Source: an uncultured Bacteroidales bacterium
Lineage (GTDB): Bacteria; Bacteroidota; Bacteroidia; Bacteroidales; FEN-979
DNA: 64,000 bases
Direction of reading: 5' to 3'
Assembly (NCBI GenBank): GCA_903903985.1
Contig: CAIVAT010000144.1
Span: 1-64,000, forward strand
Within the stretch, counting starts at the first letter, position 1; the number at the start of each line of letters is the position of its first letter. Below, in pieces: positions 17,923 to 27,781 of the stretch. The notes under the pieces were generated by a model that saw only the letters and a program-made list of their open reading frames with translations, ran no database searches and was not told the origin of the DNA. Both the position numbers and the translations under genes were made by a program.

Positions 17923-19534
17923 CCCGTTTCAATGTTAAAAGGTTCATCGCATTGCTCCCAACCCCATGAACGTTTTTCTGAACAAACCGTAGAACCTGAT
18001 CATAATACAGGATCACAACCGGCGCTTCCTCCATCATTATTTTTTCCATTTCCCGGTAATAGGAAAACCGTATAGAATCATTGACCGTTGACATGGCTGT
18101 TTCATATAGCCTGTCAAATTCAGGATTTGAAAAATGGGTATAATTGGGACCCCGGGGGCAAAAGTTCTTCGAATAAAACAAGGAAAGATAGTTTTCAGCA
18201 TCCGGGTAATCGGCAATCCATGAAGCCCTGAAAAATGGTAATTTTGCTTCTGATTTCATCTCTTTAACGGCAGCAGCAGGCGCTATTTCGATTTTAAGGT
18301 CAATGCCGACTGAAGAAACCTGGTGCTGGATGTACTTGCAAATATCCAGGTAGTCGGAAGTTGAAGTCAGGGTGATCGCAGGCAACCCCCGCCCTTCAGG
18401 ATATCCTATGGAAGCAAGCAGTTGTTTTGCTTTTCCGGGGTTGTAATCATAAAAAATCAAATTGGAATCAAATGATGGCAATCCATTCGGTGTAATTCCC
18501 TGGCAACCAGGGAAGCCTATGTTATTTCGCAGGTACCTGATCATTTTTTTCCGGTCAAAGGCCAGGTTTATGGCTTTCCTGATTTCTTTTGCAGGAATGC
18601 TCTCCTGCATGGCATGGCTGGCAGGATCAACCATGAATCCTAAATATTCAGTGTTCAGGTATGATTGCGTGATCAGTTCAATCCTGGAAGAATATTTTGG
18701 CTGAAGTTTGCCTTCCTTCGTAAGCAATTCATCTTTATACGTAGGATCGATACCCGACATCAGGTCAAGGTTTCCTTTGACAAATTCAAGAAATGCCGAT
18801 TGCTTGTCAGGCACAAACGTAATGGCGACAGCATCAAGGAACGGCAACCTGTGGCCGTTCTCAAATTCAAAATAGTCCGGGTTCTTCAGCAAAACCAGTT
18901 TTACACCTTCCTGCCACATTTTGAACCTGAACGGGCCTGTTCCAACCGGGTTTCTGCGAAAATCATTGCCATAGAACCGGATGGCTTCCTTTGGAATAAC
19001 CGAACAATATTGCATGCTGAGCAATCGTAAAAAAGGCGGGAAAGGTTGTTCCAGGTGTATGATGAGTGTGGTATCGTCAAGCGCCTCGAATGGAGCAATT
19101 TCCTTTGACCTGCTGATGTTGTTAAATAGCCATGATCCGGGTGATGCTACTTTGGGATCGATGATCCTTTGAAATGAAAACACAAAATCATCAGCAACCA
19201 CTCTTCGTCCAATACCTTTGGCAAATGAGGGATCATCATGAAAAAAGACATCACTCCGTAAATGAAACACATATTCTACACCAGATGCAGAAATGTTCCA
19301 AGATTTGGCAATGGCAGGCAGAATTTCCATTCGGTCATCCAACTGAATCAGCCCATTGAACAGCTGATTAACCGCCCAAATAACGGTCTGGTCCTTTGCA
19401 AAAGCAGGGTCCAGCGTAGTTATATTGGCAGCTTCGTTATATCGAAATACCGATTTGCCCTGCTGTTGATTGTAATCGGTGCAGGAAAATAACAAGATAA
19501 AGAAAAGTATAAGGAAAAGGCTTGTTTTATTCAT
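17906..19534 (-). CDS. Oligopeptide-binding lipoprotein (SBP family 5)
   Basis: 542 residues. The lipoprotein signal ends at Cys18 (LLFSC). It is followed by the family 5 solute-binding fold (DppA/OppA/NikA): NEAANITTLDPAFAKD near the N-terminus, RNPVGTGPFRFKMWQEG, VRKAINLAFDRKK-like KEIRKAINLAFDRKK, and a C-terminal RASWIADYPDAENYLS. It should capture peptides in the periplasm for an ABC importer. No permease or ATPase gene adjoins it; the two downstream T9SS peptidases on the other strand could supply its ligands. Confidence 0.9.
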   Translation of the reverse strand: MNKTSLFLILFFILLFSCTDYNQQQGKSVFRYNEAANITTLDPAFAKDQTVIWAVNQLFNGLIQLDDRMEILPAIAKSWNISASGVEYVFHLRSDVFFHDDPSFAKGIGRRVVADDFVFSFQRIIDPKVASPGSWLFNNISRSKEIAPFEALDDTTLIIHLEQPFPPFLRLLSMQYCSVIPKEAIRFYGNDFRRNPVGTGPFRFKMWQEGVKLVLLKNPDYFEFENGHRLPFLDAVAITFVPDKQSAFLEFVKGNLDLMSGIDPTYKDELLTKEGKLQPKYSSRIELITQSYLNTEYLGFMVDPASHAMQESIPAKEIRKAINLAFDRKKMIRYLRNNIGFPGCQGITPNGLPSFDSNLIFYDYNPGKAKQLLASIGYPEGRGLPAITLTSTSDYLDICKYIQHQVSSVGIDLKIEIAPAAAVKEMKSEAKLPFFRASWIADYPDAENYLSLFYSKNFCPRGPNYTHFSNPEFDRLYETAMSTVNDSIRFSYYREMEKIMMEEAPVVILYYDQVLRFVQKNVHGVGSNAMNLLTLKRVRKSA

Positions 19535-19565
19535 AATACAAGTACAAAATTATCAGAAAAAATGG

Positions 19566-19573
19566 TAAATTTG
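19566..19573 (+). promoter_or_regulatory. Promoter -7 box for the M1 peptidase pair
   Basis: TAAATTTG followed by CAAA, 30 nt before the ATG at 19604. The box lies inside the longest open frame, so the upstream start at 19562 is unlikely. Confidence 0.5.
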
Positions 19574-19603
19574 CAAATTCTTTCCTCATCAATACTAAAT
19601 CCC

Positions 19604-21601
19604 ATGAAATTAACCTCCACACTCGTACTGCTGTTTTTCTCATTGCTGCTCATTGCGCCTGCACAGGATTTTTCTTCCATGAATGGTCCTGCCTATTGTT
19701 CCATGAAAAAGTCAGGATCACGATCGCTGATGCAACGGCCAATGAACAATAATTCCGGTCCCAAACATTCCTTCGATGTGATGAAATACTCACTGGATGT
19801 TGATCTTTACAATTGCTATTCATCACCTTATCCCAAGAGTTTCAGCGGATCGGTTACGATCATGTTCAAGGTTGATTCTTCCTTGAATTCAATCAGGCTG
19901 AATGCTGAAAATTATTCACTGATAGTTGATTCTGTCAGACTTGACGGTGTTTCATATACGCATCTCAATGATATGCTGATCATTCAGCTCAGCCGCACCT
20001 ATGAAGTCGGGGAATCAGCGAATGTGAAAATTTATTATCGCCACAAGAATGTTGAGGATTATGCTTTTTATGCAAGTTCAGGGACAGTGTTCACGGATTG
20101 TGAACCCGAAGGTGCCCGTAAATGGTTTCCATGTTGGGACCAGCCGTCGGATAAAGCTTTGTTTGATTTAACCGCCAAAGTCAAAGCGAATGTGAAGCTT
20201 GGCTCCAACGGGCGGTTAGCCGATTCAACGCTTGCCGGGGATTTTCTCACCTATCATTGGGTTTCGGATCAGAAAGTGGCAACCTATCTCATGGTTATTA
20301 CTTCAAAAGTGAATTACCAGTTGAATATCGGTTGGTGGCACAAACTAACTAACCCAGCCGACAGCATTCCGCTGAGATTTTACTTTAATCAGGGTGAAAA
20401 CCCAGCCCCTGTCATGTCAATACTGCCAAACATGACCACATGGTATTCTCAACATTTCGCTGAGCATCCGTTTGACAAGAATGGATTTGCAACACTAAAT
20501 TCTGATTTTGCCTGGGGCGGTATGGAAAACCAATCGTTGACCAGCCTTTGTACAGGATGCTGGGATGAAAGCCTTGCAGCACATGAATATGCGCACCAGT
20601 GGTTTGGCGACATGATCACCTGCAACACATGGGCGGATATCTGGCTCAATGAAGGCTTTGCAACCTGGTCTGAAGCATTCTGGTATGAAAGTTATGCCGG
20701 ATACAATGCATACAAAAACGACATTAACAGCGATGCGAGCAGCTACCTTCAAAGCAATCCAGGCTGGGCAATCTCTGATCCCGAATGGGCGGTTACCACC
20801 CCTTCTACCAATGTATTGTTCAATTATGCCATCACCTATGCAAAAGGGGCCTGCGTACTCCATCAATTGCGCTATGTGCTGGGAGATTCCCTCTTTTTCG
20901 AAACACTGCACGCATATTGCGCGGATACTAATTTGAAGTTCAATTCGGCCACGATCGGAGATTTCAAGGCCACTGTTAATCAGGTAACCGGCAGTGATTA
21001 TACCTGGTTTTTTGATGAATGGATTTTTCAGCCGAATCATCCGGTTTATCAGAATACCTTCAATTATCAAAACCTTGGAAATGGACAGTGGAAGGTTAAT
21101 TTCTTTATGAAACAGGTTCAAACAGACGCTTCATTTTTCAAGATGCCTGTTGAGGTTCTCATCCGCTTTATTGATGCATCCGATACCACGATTACAGTCA
21201 TGAATGATGTTAATTTTCAGCAATTCTCATGGACATTCGATAAACAACCCGTATTTTTCAGGTTTGATCCCGACAGGCAAATTGTTTTAAAAGGCGGGAG
21301 TACCATGGTTGGCATCGGTGATGATATCTCCACGAACACCCATTCAACCCTTTTTCAGAACCATCCAAATCCTGCAGTCGACGGAACCCTCATCCGCTAT
21401 GAGATCAATGAACCCATGAAAGTAAAGCTTGAGATTACTGACATGATCGGGATCGTTCTCCTGAAACCAGTTGATGCCAAACAACCCGCCGGGAAATATG
21501 AGATCAACCTCGATTGTTCAACCCTTGCAGCTGGCAACTATCTTTATAAGCTTTCGGCTGGCAATGGCATCCATGTTAAAAAAATGGTCATCATTAAATA
21601 G
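19604..21601 (+). CDS. T9SS-secreted M1 aminopeptidase, first copy
   Basis: 665 residues from MKLTSTLVLLFFSLLLIAPAQ, a signal peptide. Peptidase M1 domain: substrate-binding GGMENQS (GAMEN variant), zinc motif HEYAH (327-331) and Glu350 in NEGFATWSE, the standard HExxH-18-E spacing. The C-terminus is a T9SS type A sorting domain (FQNHPNPAVDG ... AAGNYLYKL ... KKMVIIK). It should trim N-terminal residues of peptides outside the cell. The second, related gene starts 5 bp after its stop. Confidence 0.93.
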   Translation: MKLTSTLVLLFFSLLLIAPAQDFSSMNGPAYCSMKKSGSRSLMQRPMNNNSGPKHSFDVMKYSLDVDLYNCYSSPYPKSFSGSVTIMFKVDSSLNSIRLNAENYSLIVDSVRLDGVSYTHLNDMLIIQLSRTYEVGESANVKIYYRHKNVEDYAFYASSGTVFTDCEPEGARKWFPCWDQPSDKALFDLTAKVKANVKLGSNGRLADSTLAGDFLTYHWVSDQKVATYLMVITSKVNYQLNIGWWHKLTNPADSIPLRFYFNQGENPAPVMSILPNMTTWYSQHFAEHPFDKNGFATLNSDFAWGGMENQSLTSLCTGCWDESLAAHEYAHQWFGDMITCNTWADIWLNEGFATWSEAFWYESYAGYNAYKNDINSDASSYLQSNPGWAISDPEWAVTTPSTNVLFNYAITYAKGACVLHQLRYVLGDSLFFETLHAYCADTNLKFNSATIGDFKATVNQVTGSDYTWFFDEWIFQPNHPVYQNTFNYQNLGNGQWKVNFFMKQVQTDASFFKMPVEVLIRFIDASDTTITVMNDVNFQQFSWTFDKQPVFFRFDPDRQIVLKGGSTMVGIGDDISTNTHSTLFQNHPNPAVDGTLIRYEINEPMKVKLEITDMIGIVLLKPVDAKQPAGKYEINLDCSTLAAGNYLYKLSAGNGIHVKKMVIIK

Positions 21602-21605
21602 GTGT

Positions 21606-23552
21606 ATGAATATCCCCAAAATTTTCATTTTGTGGCTGTTGTTAACGGTTACTTGTTTGGGTATTGCATCTCCGGTTTATAAGATTCCAACAGATACGGC
21701 GCACTTCTATACCGTTCATAGTTTCGATGTTTTAAAATACAAACTTGAGATAGATTTATTTCCGTGTTTTAAAACTCCTTTCCCAACAAGTTTCGCAGCC
21801 AGTGAAGTGATGACGTTTAAGGTTGATTCCGCACTGAATTCCATTCAATTGAACGCAGCGAATCAATCCCTTGCAATAGATTCGGTAACCATGGCCGGAG
21901 TCTCGTTTACGCATCAAAACAACATTTTGTACATTCTTCTTTCGAGAAGCTATGAACGCGGAGAGATTGTTTCAGTAAAAATACATTACCGGCATAAAAA
22001 CGTCTATGACAACGCATTTTATGTTTCATCAAGTTTTGTTTTTACCGATTCTCCACCTGAGGGTGCCAGAAAATGGATGCCTTGCTGGGACAGGCCTTCC
22101 GACAAAGCTACCTGGGAACTAATCGCCCGGGTTCCGCTTTCCGTAAGGCTGGGTTCTACAGGGTTGCTTGCCGACTCGACCATATCAGCAGATACACTTA
22201 TTTATCATTGGTTAACTGAAATACCCGTTGCAACATATCTGATCACATTTACTTCAGGAGTAAATTTCCAGATACATACGAAGTACTGGCACAAATTGTC
22301 AAATCCTGCCGATAGCGTTCCTGTCCGTATTTATTACAAAGCCAATGAAAACCTTGCGATGGTTGACAGTACCATCATTCCGCTAACTGACTTTTATTCT
22401 GAAAAATTCGGAGATTATCCATTTGAGAAAATAGGTTTTGCCACGTTGAACGGAACTTTTCCCTGGGCTGGCATGGAAAACCAGAGCATGGTAAATCTGA
22501 TGCCCGGGGGATACAGTGACAACAGCCTGATTGCGCATGAACATTCACATCAATGGTTTGGCGATCTCCTCACCTGTGGAACCTGGGCCGATATATGGTT
22601 AAATGAGGGAATCGCGACTTATTGCCAGAACCTGTGGGTAGAACATTCTTCCGGATACCCAGCCTACAAGAACAGCATGAACACCCTTGCCAATTACTAC
22701 CTGGCACATAATCCCGGATGGCCGCTTTACCATCCCGAATGGACTATTCATACCCCGAGTGGCAATACGTTATATAACGAAGCAATAACCTATGACAAAG
22801 GTGCCTGTATACTTTTTCAGTTGAGGTATGTATTGGGTGACAGCCTCTTTTTCAAGGTGATGCGCGATTATATCTCAGATTCCGGTTTAAGGTTTAAAAA
22901 TGCCTATACTGAAGATTTTGCTAAAATCGTTTGTCAATCATCAGCAAAAGACCTCAACTGGTTTTTTAAGCAATGGGTATACAGCCCGAACCATCCAGTT
23001 TATCAGATCACTTATGATATTGACAGTGTGGGGGAAAATAACTGGAGGGTATCCTTGATCCTCGTTCAAACACAAGCAAATCCTGTATTTTTTAAAATGC
23101 CGGTTCAGGTCAGGGTCAATTTCAGCGATGCCACTGATACCCTCTTTCAGGTAATGAATGATTTAAATCACCAGGAATTTGGATTTAATTTTTCAAAAAA
23201 GCCTGTGGCCCTTGTTTTTGACCCATTGCGTAACATTTTGCTTAAACAGGCCGCTACAATTTACCGGGTTACTGCTGTTGCCGGGAAAAAACAATTTGAA
23301 TTATTTCAGAATGAACCAAATCCATTCAGAACTGCCACAGTTGTTTGTTATGCAGTAGCATCACAGGAAAGGGTAATGATATCTGTCTATGACAGCAATG
23401 GGAAAAAGGTAACCTGCCTTGTCAACGGCAATCATATTCCGGGTATTTACCGCCTCGAATGGTCCGCTCAGGGACTAGCGCCGGGCCTGTACTTTCTGAA
23501 AATGGAGGCAGGCCGTTTTGCAGAAACAAAGAAAATGATCCTGGTTAACTGA
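21606..23552 (+). CDS. T9SS-secreted M1 aminopeptidase, second copy
   Basis: 648 residues from the ATG at 21606 (MNIPKIFILWLLLTVTCLGIAS, signal peptide). Same layout as the preceding gene: AGMENQS, zinc motif HEHSH (311-315) and Glu in NEGIATYCQ, and a T9SS sorting domain (FQNEPNPFRTATV ... APGLYFLKM ... KKMILVN). The two proteins match over nearly their whole length (for example PEGARKW, CWDQPSDKA against CWDRPSDKA), so they are tandem paralogues. A longer open frame reaching back to 21471 overlaps the first gene out of frame and is rejected. Confidence 0.92.
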   Translation: MNIPKIFILWLLLTVTCLGIASPVYKIPTDTAHFYTVHSFDVLKYKLEIDLFPCFKTPFPTSFAASEVMTFKVDSALNSIQLNAANQSLAIDSVTMAGVSFTHQNNILYILLSRSYERGEIVSVKIHYRHKNVYDNAFYVSSSFVFTDSPPEGARKWMPCWDRPSDKATWELIARVPLSVRLGSTGLLADSTISADTLIYHWLTEIPVATYLITFTSGVNFQIHTKYWHKLSNPADSVPVRIYYKANENLAMVDSTIIPLTDFYSEKFGDYPFEKIGFATLNGTFPWAGMENQSMVNLMPGGYSDNSLIAHEHSHQWFGDLLTCGTWADIWLNEGIATYCQNLWVEHSSGYPAYKNSMNTLANYYLAHNPGWPLYHPEWTIHTPSGNTLYNEAITYDKGACILFQLRYVLGDSLFFKVMRDYISDSGLRFKNAYTEDFAKIVCQSSAKDLNWFFKQWVYSPNHPVYQITYDIDSVGENNWRVSLILVQTQANPVFFKMPVQVRVNFSDATDTLFQVMNDLNHQEFGFNFSKKPVALVFDPLRNILLKQAATIYRVTAVAGKKQFELFQNEPNPFRTATVVCYAVASQERVMISVYDSNGKKVTCLVNGNHIPGIYRLEWSAQGLAPGLYFLKMEAGRFAETKKMILVN

Positions 23553-23557
23553 TGTCA

Positions 23558-26011
23558 TTATTTGTGGTAGTTTAAATCGAGCGGATTGATCACCTGCTCC
23601 TTAAGCAGAGCAATGTCCCCGATTTCCTGCATTTCATCGATATAATGGAACCTCAGGCCCTTGATGTATTCTGCTTTAATCTCTTCAATATCTTTTTTAT
23701 TTTCCTTGGATAAAATGATATCCGTCAGGTTTGCGCGTCTTGCAGCTAGCATTTTTTCTTTGATCCCTCCTACCGGAAGAACCTTTCCCCGCAGGGTAAT
23801 CTCACCAGTCATGGCAAGTCGTTCACGTACTTTGAATTGCGTGAAAGCAGAAGCCAGGGCCGTAAACATGGTAATTCCTGCGGATGGTCCATCTTTGGGT
23901 GTTGCTCCTTCGGGGACATGAATGTGGACATTCCAGTGCTGGAAAATCCCCGGGTCAATACCAAATACCTCAGAATGTGCTTTAAGATAAGCAAGAGCAA
24001 TGGTGGCTGATTCTTTCATGACGTCACCCAGGTTGCCTGTCAATGTTAAATCGCCTTTACCCCTGCTGAGGCTGACCTCGACAAACAGAATTTCTCCGCC
24101 TGCCATGGTCCAGGCGAGCCCGGTAACAACTCCGGCTACCTCGTTCGTAATTGATTTCTCAACCTGAAAAATAGGAATGCCCATGATGGTCTTGAGATCG
24201 TTTATTACAAGTTTTTTGGCAAACTTTTCATTGGATACAATTGCCCTCACCTTGCTTCGGATAATCTTTGCAATACATTTTTCAAGTGTACGCACACCTG
24301 ATTCCCGGGTATAATCTTCAATTATTTTGGTAATCAATTCATTACTGAACTGAATCTGATTTTTTTTAATTTCGTGATCCTGAAATTGCTTGGGAAGAAG
24401 GTGCCGCTTTGCAATTTCCACTTTTTCTTCAACGAGATACCCGGGAATATCAATAATTTCCATGCGATCACGCAACGCAGGATGGATCGTACTGAGGGTA
24501 TTGGCGGTCGCAATGAACATGATCCTGGAAAGATCGTATTCAATTTCCAGGTAGTTGTCATAAAAAGCAATATTTTGTTCAGGGTCAAGTACTTCAAGCA
24601 ATGCTGCCTGGGGATCGCCATTGATATTCATGCCCATCACCTTGTCTATTTCATCCAGGACAAAAACAGGGTTTGAACTTTTCGTCTTTTTGAGGCTTTG
24701 TAAAATCCTTCCTGGCATTGCACCGATATAAGTTTTCCGGTGGCCACGCAGTTCAGACTCATCACGGAGTCCGCCAAGTGACATCCGGGTGTACTTGCGT
24801 CCCAGGGCCCTGGCAATGCTTTTTCCAAGGGATGTTTTACCCACACCCGGAGGGCCTACAAGGCATAAAATCGGAGATTTCAGGTCACGTTTCAGCTTGA
24901 TTACAGCAAGATGCTCAATGATGCGTTCTTTGACCTTTTCCAATCCAAAATGGTCTTCATCAAGCACTTGCTGTGCATGGTGCAGATCAAGGTTGTCTGT
25001 AGTAAAGTCACCCCAGGGAAGTTGTACCAGTGTTTCCAGGTAGTTGGTTTGAATTGAATATTCTGCTGCCATCGGATGCATCCGCTGGAGTTTGTTCATC
25101 TCTTTTTCGAATATTTCCGAAACCTCTTTTGACCATTTTTTATCCTTGGCCAGTTCCCTTAACGCATTTATTTCTTGTGAATTAGGACTACCACCAAGTT
25201 CTTCCTGGATGGTTTTCAACTGTTGGTTTAGTAAAAAATCACGCTGCTGTTTATCAAGATCGGTTTTAACTTTATTCTGGATTTGTTGTTTCAGGTCGGC
25301 CACCTGAAGTTCTTTGGTCAGGAGTGTCAGAACAAGGTTGGCACATTCAACCAGGTCGCCAACTTCAAGCAGTTTTTGTTTTTCCGTAACATCAACATTC
25401 AGGTTTGATGAAATAAAATGAACCAGGAATGACGGGGATTCAATGTTCTTGATAGCAAACGCTGCTTCCGAGGGGATATTGGGTGACTTTGTAATGATTT
25501 GAATTGCCAGGTCTTTAAGGGAGGCAATGAGTGCGTTGAATTCGCCATTGTCGCTTGGTATCACTACCGGTGCTTCAAATGCAGATACAGAAGCCATAAT
25601 ATATGGATCTGACTGGATCATTTCTTTGATCGCGAAACGGCGTTTCCCCTGGATAATGGCGGTATTGCTGCCATCCGGCATTTGTAAAATTTTAATAATA
25701 TAGGCAACGGTTCCGATTTTATTCAGATCATCAAACTCCGGGTCTTCAATACTCGCATCTTTCTGTGCAACCACGCCGATTGTTCGACTTCCCTTGTAAA
25801 ACTCACGGATCAGTTTTATCGATTTATCACGGCCAACTGTAATGGGGATGACAACACCCGGGAAAAGAACCGTATTGCGCAAGGGAAGGATGGGCAGTAC
25901 CTCTGGCACCTCTTCGGTGTTCATTGCTTCTTCATCCTCCGATGAAAGGAGAGGGATAAATTCAGTTTCCGAATCAATTAAATCAGAAAAAAGTAGTGCG
26001 TTATTTTCCAT
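23558..26011 (-). CDS. lon: ATP-dependent protease Lon
   Basis: 817 residues. N-terminal substrate domain ([19 protein letters not shown]), a coiled coil ([15 protein letters not shown]), AAA+ module with Walker A GPPGVGKT (386-393) and Walker [11 protein letters not shown], then the protease domain with the catalytic Ser in [11 protein letters not shown] and Lys in [13 protein letters not shown]. Degrades misfolded and regulatory proteins in the cytoplasm. Ends 5 bp from the convergent M1 gene. The 109 bp upstream (26012-26120) show no clear -7 box. Confidence 0.97.
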   Translation of the reverse strand: MENNALLFSDLIDSETEFIPLLSSEDEEAMNTEEVPEVLPILPLRNTVLFPGVVIPITVGRDKSIKLIREFYKGSRTIGVVAQKDASIEDPEFDDLNKIGTVAYIIKILQMPDGSNTAIIQGKRRFAIKEMIQSDPYIMASVSAFEAPVVIPSDNGEFNALIASLKDLAIQIITKSPNIPSEAAFAIKNIESPSFLVHFISSNLNVDVTEKQKLLEVGDLVECANLVLTLLTKELQVADLKQQIQNKVKTDLDKQQRDFLLNQQLKTIQEELGGSPNSQEINALRELAKDKKWSKEVSEIFEKEMNKLQRMHPMAAEYSIQTNYLETLVQLPWGDFTTDNLDLHHAQQVLDEDHFGLEKVKERIIEHLAVIKLKRDLKSPILCLVGPPGVGKTSLGKSIARALGRKYTRMSLGGLRDESELRGHRKTYIGAMPGRILQSLKKTKSSNPVFVLDEIDKVMGMNINGDPQAALLEVLDPEQNIAFYDNYLEIEYDLSRIMFIATANTLSTIHPALRDRMEIIDIPGYLVEEKVEIAKRHLLPKQFQDHEIKKNQIQFSNELITKIIEDYTRESGVRTLEKCIAKIIRSKVRAIVSNEKFAKKLVINDLKTIMGIPIFQVEKSITNEVAGVVTGLAWTMAGGEILFVEVSLSRGKGDLTLTGNLGDVMKESATIALAYLKAHSEVFGIDPGIFQHWNVHIHVPEGATPKDGPSAGITMFTALASAFTQFKVRERLAMTGEITLRGKVLPVGGIKEKMLAARRANLTDIILSKENKKDIEEIKAEYIKGLRFHYIDEMQEIGDIALLKEQVINPLDLNYHK

Positions 26012-26120
26012 CAGGTTCTCGATAATTTTAAAAAAGTCAAAAGCACACCTCCTCTTATAAAAAAAGATTGAGGGAATTGAGTCATGTCAATAAGTATGCC
26101 AAGAAAATGGTGACTACCTT

Positions 26121-27311
26121 CTAAAGGTATTTGTTCTTAAGGGTAAGATTATAGACACTGGTGAGGAGATCCTTTTCCACATCATCAAATGTACGTCGCC
26201 GGCGTTTAAAAACGATCTCAGCAACCTCCATTGCTTTTTTTATGCTGTAGTTGGTGTGTCCTGAAGTGCCACCCCAGGAAAAGGATGGGATAAAATTTCG
26301 CTGAAAGCCAGAGCCGAAAATATTGGCACTCACCCCAACAACGGTTCCGGTGTTGAACATGGTATCAATGGCACATTTTGAATGATCGCCCATGATCAGC
26401 CCGCAAAATTGCATGTGCGTATTTACAAAGGTTTGCTTCCCATAACTCCAAAGACGCACATTGTCGTAAGTGTTTTTCAGGTTGGAAGTATTGGTGTCGG
26501 CGCCAAGGTTACACCATTCTCCGATTACAGAATGCCCCAGGAAACCATCATGGGCTTTGTTTGAATACCCGAAAAGTACGGAATTATTGATTTCCCCACC
26601 GACCCTGCAAAATGGGCCAACCGTAGTGGGCCCATATATTTTTGCTGCCATTTTCACTTCGGCACCTTCACAAAGTGCAAAAGGACCGCGGATCACGGCA
26701 CCTTCCATAATTTCTGCATCCTTGCCAATATAGATCGGGCCGGTTGTTCCATTAAGGACTGCACACTCCACCCGGGCTCCTTTCTCAATAAAAATATTTT
26801 CAGAACCAAAAGACTTGTTGGTTTCACTCAGTTTTTGCGATTTCCGACCCTTTGTAAGCAAATGGAAATCTTCTATCAGGGCGGCCTCATTTTTAGAAAA
26901 TATTTCCCAGGTGTGGTTGATTTTTGCGGGGGCCTCTTTCATCTGGATCTCTTCGATACCTTCTGTGGATGCATCTCCTACATTGTCGAGTTCTTCTGCC
27001 GTTACGTGCAGGGCTATAATGGTGTCTTTATATACAACCGTTTGATTGGGTTTCAGGTTTTTAATTGCTTCAATGATCTCGTCATTCGGACAAATAGAGC
27101 CATTGATCAGCACATTTTCTGCCATTTTGACAATGGGGAATTTGCCGCTCAAATAGCCGTCAGTCAACGAAGATGTTGTCGATTTCAGCCTTTTTTCCCA
27201 TTTCTCACGGATTGTAAGAATTCCAACCCGTATATCTGAAACCGGACGGGTAAAGGTGAGGGGAAGCAGGTTCGTACGGACGATACTTTCATCAAACAGA
27301 ATGTAATTCAT
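26121..27311 (-). CDS. GlmU-like putative sugar nucleotidyltransferase
   Basis: 396 residues. The N-terminus MNYILFDESIVRTNLLPLTFTRPVSDIRVGILTIREKW is that of a Bacteroidota family annotated as GlmU-like or sugar nucleotidyltransferase. It lacks the usual GxGTRxxP signature, so activity of the first domain is doubtful. The middle and C-terminus form a left-handed beta-helix built from hexapeptide repeats (GPIYIGKDAEIMEGAVIRG, AAKIYGPTTVGPFCRVGG). Role in sugar-nucleotide or wall precursor synthesis is inferred from fold only. Confidence 0.75.
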   Translation of the reverse strand: MNYILFDESIVRTNLLPLTFTRPVSDIRVGILTIREKWEKRLKSTTSSLTDGYLSGKFPIVKMAENVLINGSICPNDEIIEAIKNLKPNQTVVYKDTIIALHVTAEELDNVGDASTEGIEEIQMKEAPAKINHTWEIFSKNEAALIEDFHLLTKGRKSQKLSETNKSFGSENIFIEKGARVECAVLNGTTGPIYIGKDAEIMEGAVIRGPFALCEGAEVKMAAKIYGPTTVGPFCRVGGEINNSVLFGYSNKAHDGFLGHSVIGEWCNLGADTNTSNLKNTYDNVRLWSYGKQTFVNTHMQFCGLIMGDHSKCAIDTMFNTGTVVGVSANIFGSGFQRNFIPSFSWGGTSGHTNYSIKKAMEVAEIVFKRRRRTFDDVEKDLLTSVYNLTLKNKYL

Positions 27312-27355
27312 TTTGAAGCAGAATTATACAAAGGGTCTATTAAATTTCTTTGATG

Positions 27356-27363
27356 CAAATTTA
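27356..27363 (-). promoter_or_regulatory. Promoter -7 box for the GlmU-like gene
   Basis: Minus-strand TAAATTTG followed by CAT, 44 nt before the ATG at 27311. Confidence 0.45.
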
Positions 27364-27382
27364 GAAAAAAATAAATAAAAAA

Positions 27383-27410
27383 GGAGCCACCCTGAAAAAA
27401 CGGTGGCTCC
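27383..27410 (-). terminator. Intrinsic terminator after rpmE2
   Basis: GGAGCCACC at 27383-27391 pairs perfectly with GGTGGCTCC at 27402-27410 across a 10-nt loop. Read on the minus strand the stem is followed by TTTTTTATTTATTTTTTT. It lies 23 bp past the rpmE2 stop. Confidence 0.85.
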
Positions 27411-27433
27411 TTCCAGAATATTGTTCCAGTGGT

Positions 27434-27706
27434 TTATTTACCCGCTGCGTTACGGTCGATGTGTTTTTGGTACCTGCTTTTAAATTTATCGACACGGCCT
27501 GCTGTATCAACCAGTTTCATTTTACCAGTATAAAACGGATGTGAAGTGTGAGAAATTTCCAATTTAATTAATGGATACTCCACCCCATCTTCCCATACAA
27601 TGGTTTCCTTTGTTTTTACTGTTGACTTCGAAAGAAAAGTGTATTCGTTTGACATATCTTTGAACACAACCAGTCTGTAATCTTTCGGATGAATATCTTT
27701 TTTCAT
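27434..27706 (-). CDS. rpmE2: Ribosomal protein L31 type B
   Basis: 90 residues beginning [29 protein letters not shown]. The [34 protein letters not shown] core is typical. It has no CxxC zinc-binding cysteines, so this is the zinc-independent form. Transcribed alone between its own promoter box and a strong terminator. Confidence 0.95.
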   Translation of the reverse strand: MKKDIHPKDYRLVVFKDMSNEYTFLSKSTVKTKETIVWEDGVEYPLIKLEISHTSHPFYTGKMKLVDTAGRVDKFKSRYQKHIDRNAAGK

Positions 27707-27732
27707 TGAAATTTGGTATTTTTATGAGGGTG

Positions 27733-27740
27733 CAAAATTA
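27733..27740 (-). promoter_or_regulatory. Promoter -7 box for rpmE2
   Basis: Minus-strand TAATTTTG followed by CACC, 26 nt before the ATG at 27706. Confidence 0.5.
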
Positions 27741-27781
27741 ATGAATAAAAATTGATTTCCAAAGAATATTTCAAATCTGTT

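Noticed and set aside
20495..21121. 208-residue minus-strand open frame opposite the first M1 peptidase
   Set aside because: Antisense to a clear peptidase, with no family resemblance and no promoter box.
21471..21605. N-terminal extension of the second M1 peptidase
   Set aside because: Overlaps the first gene out of frame; the signal peptide starts at 21606.
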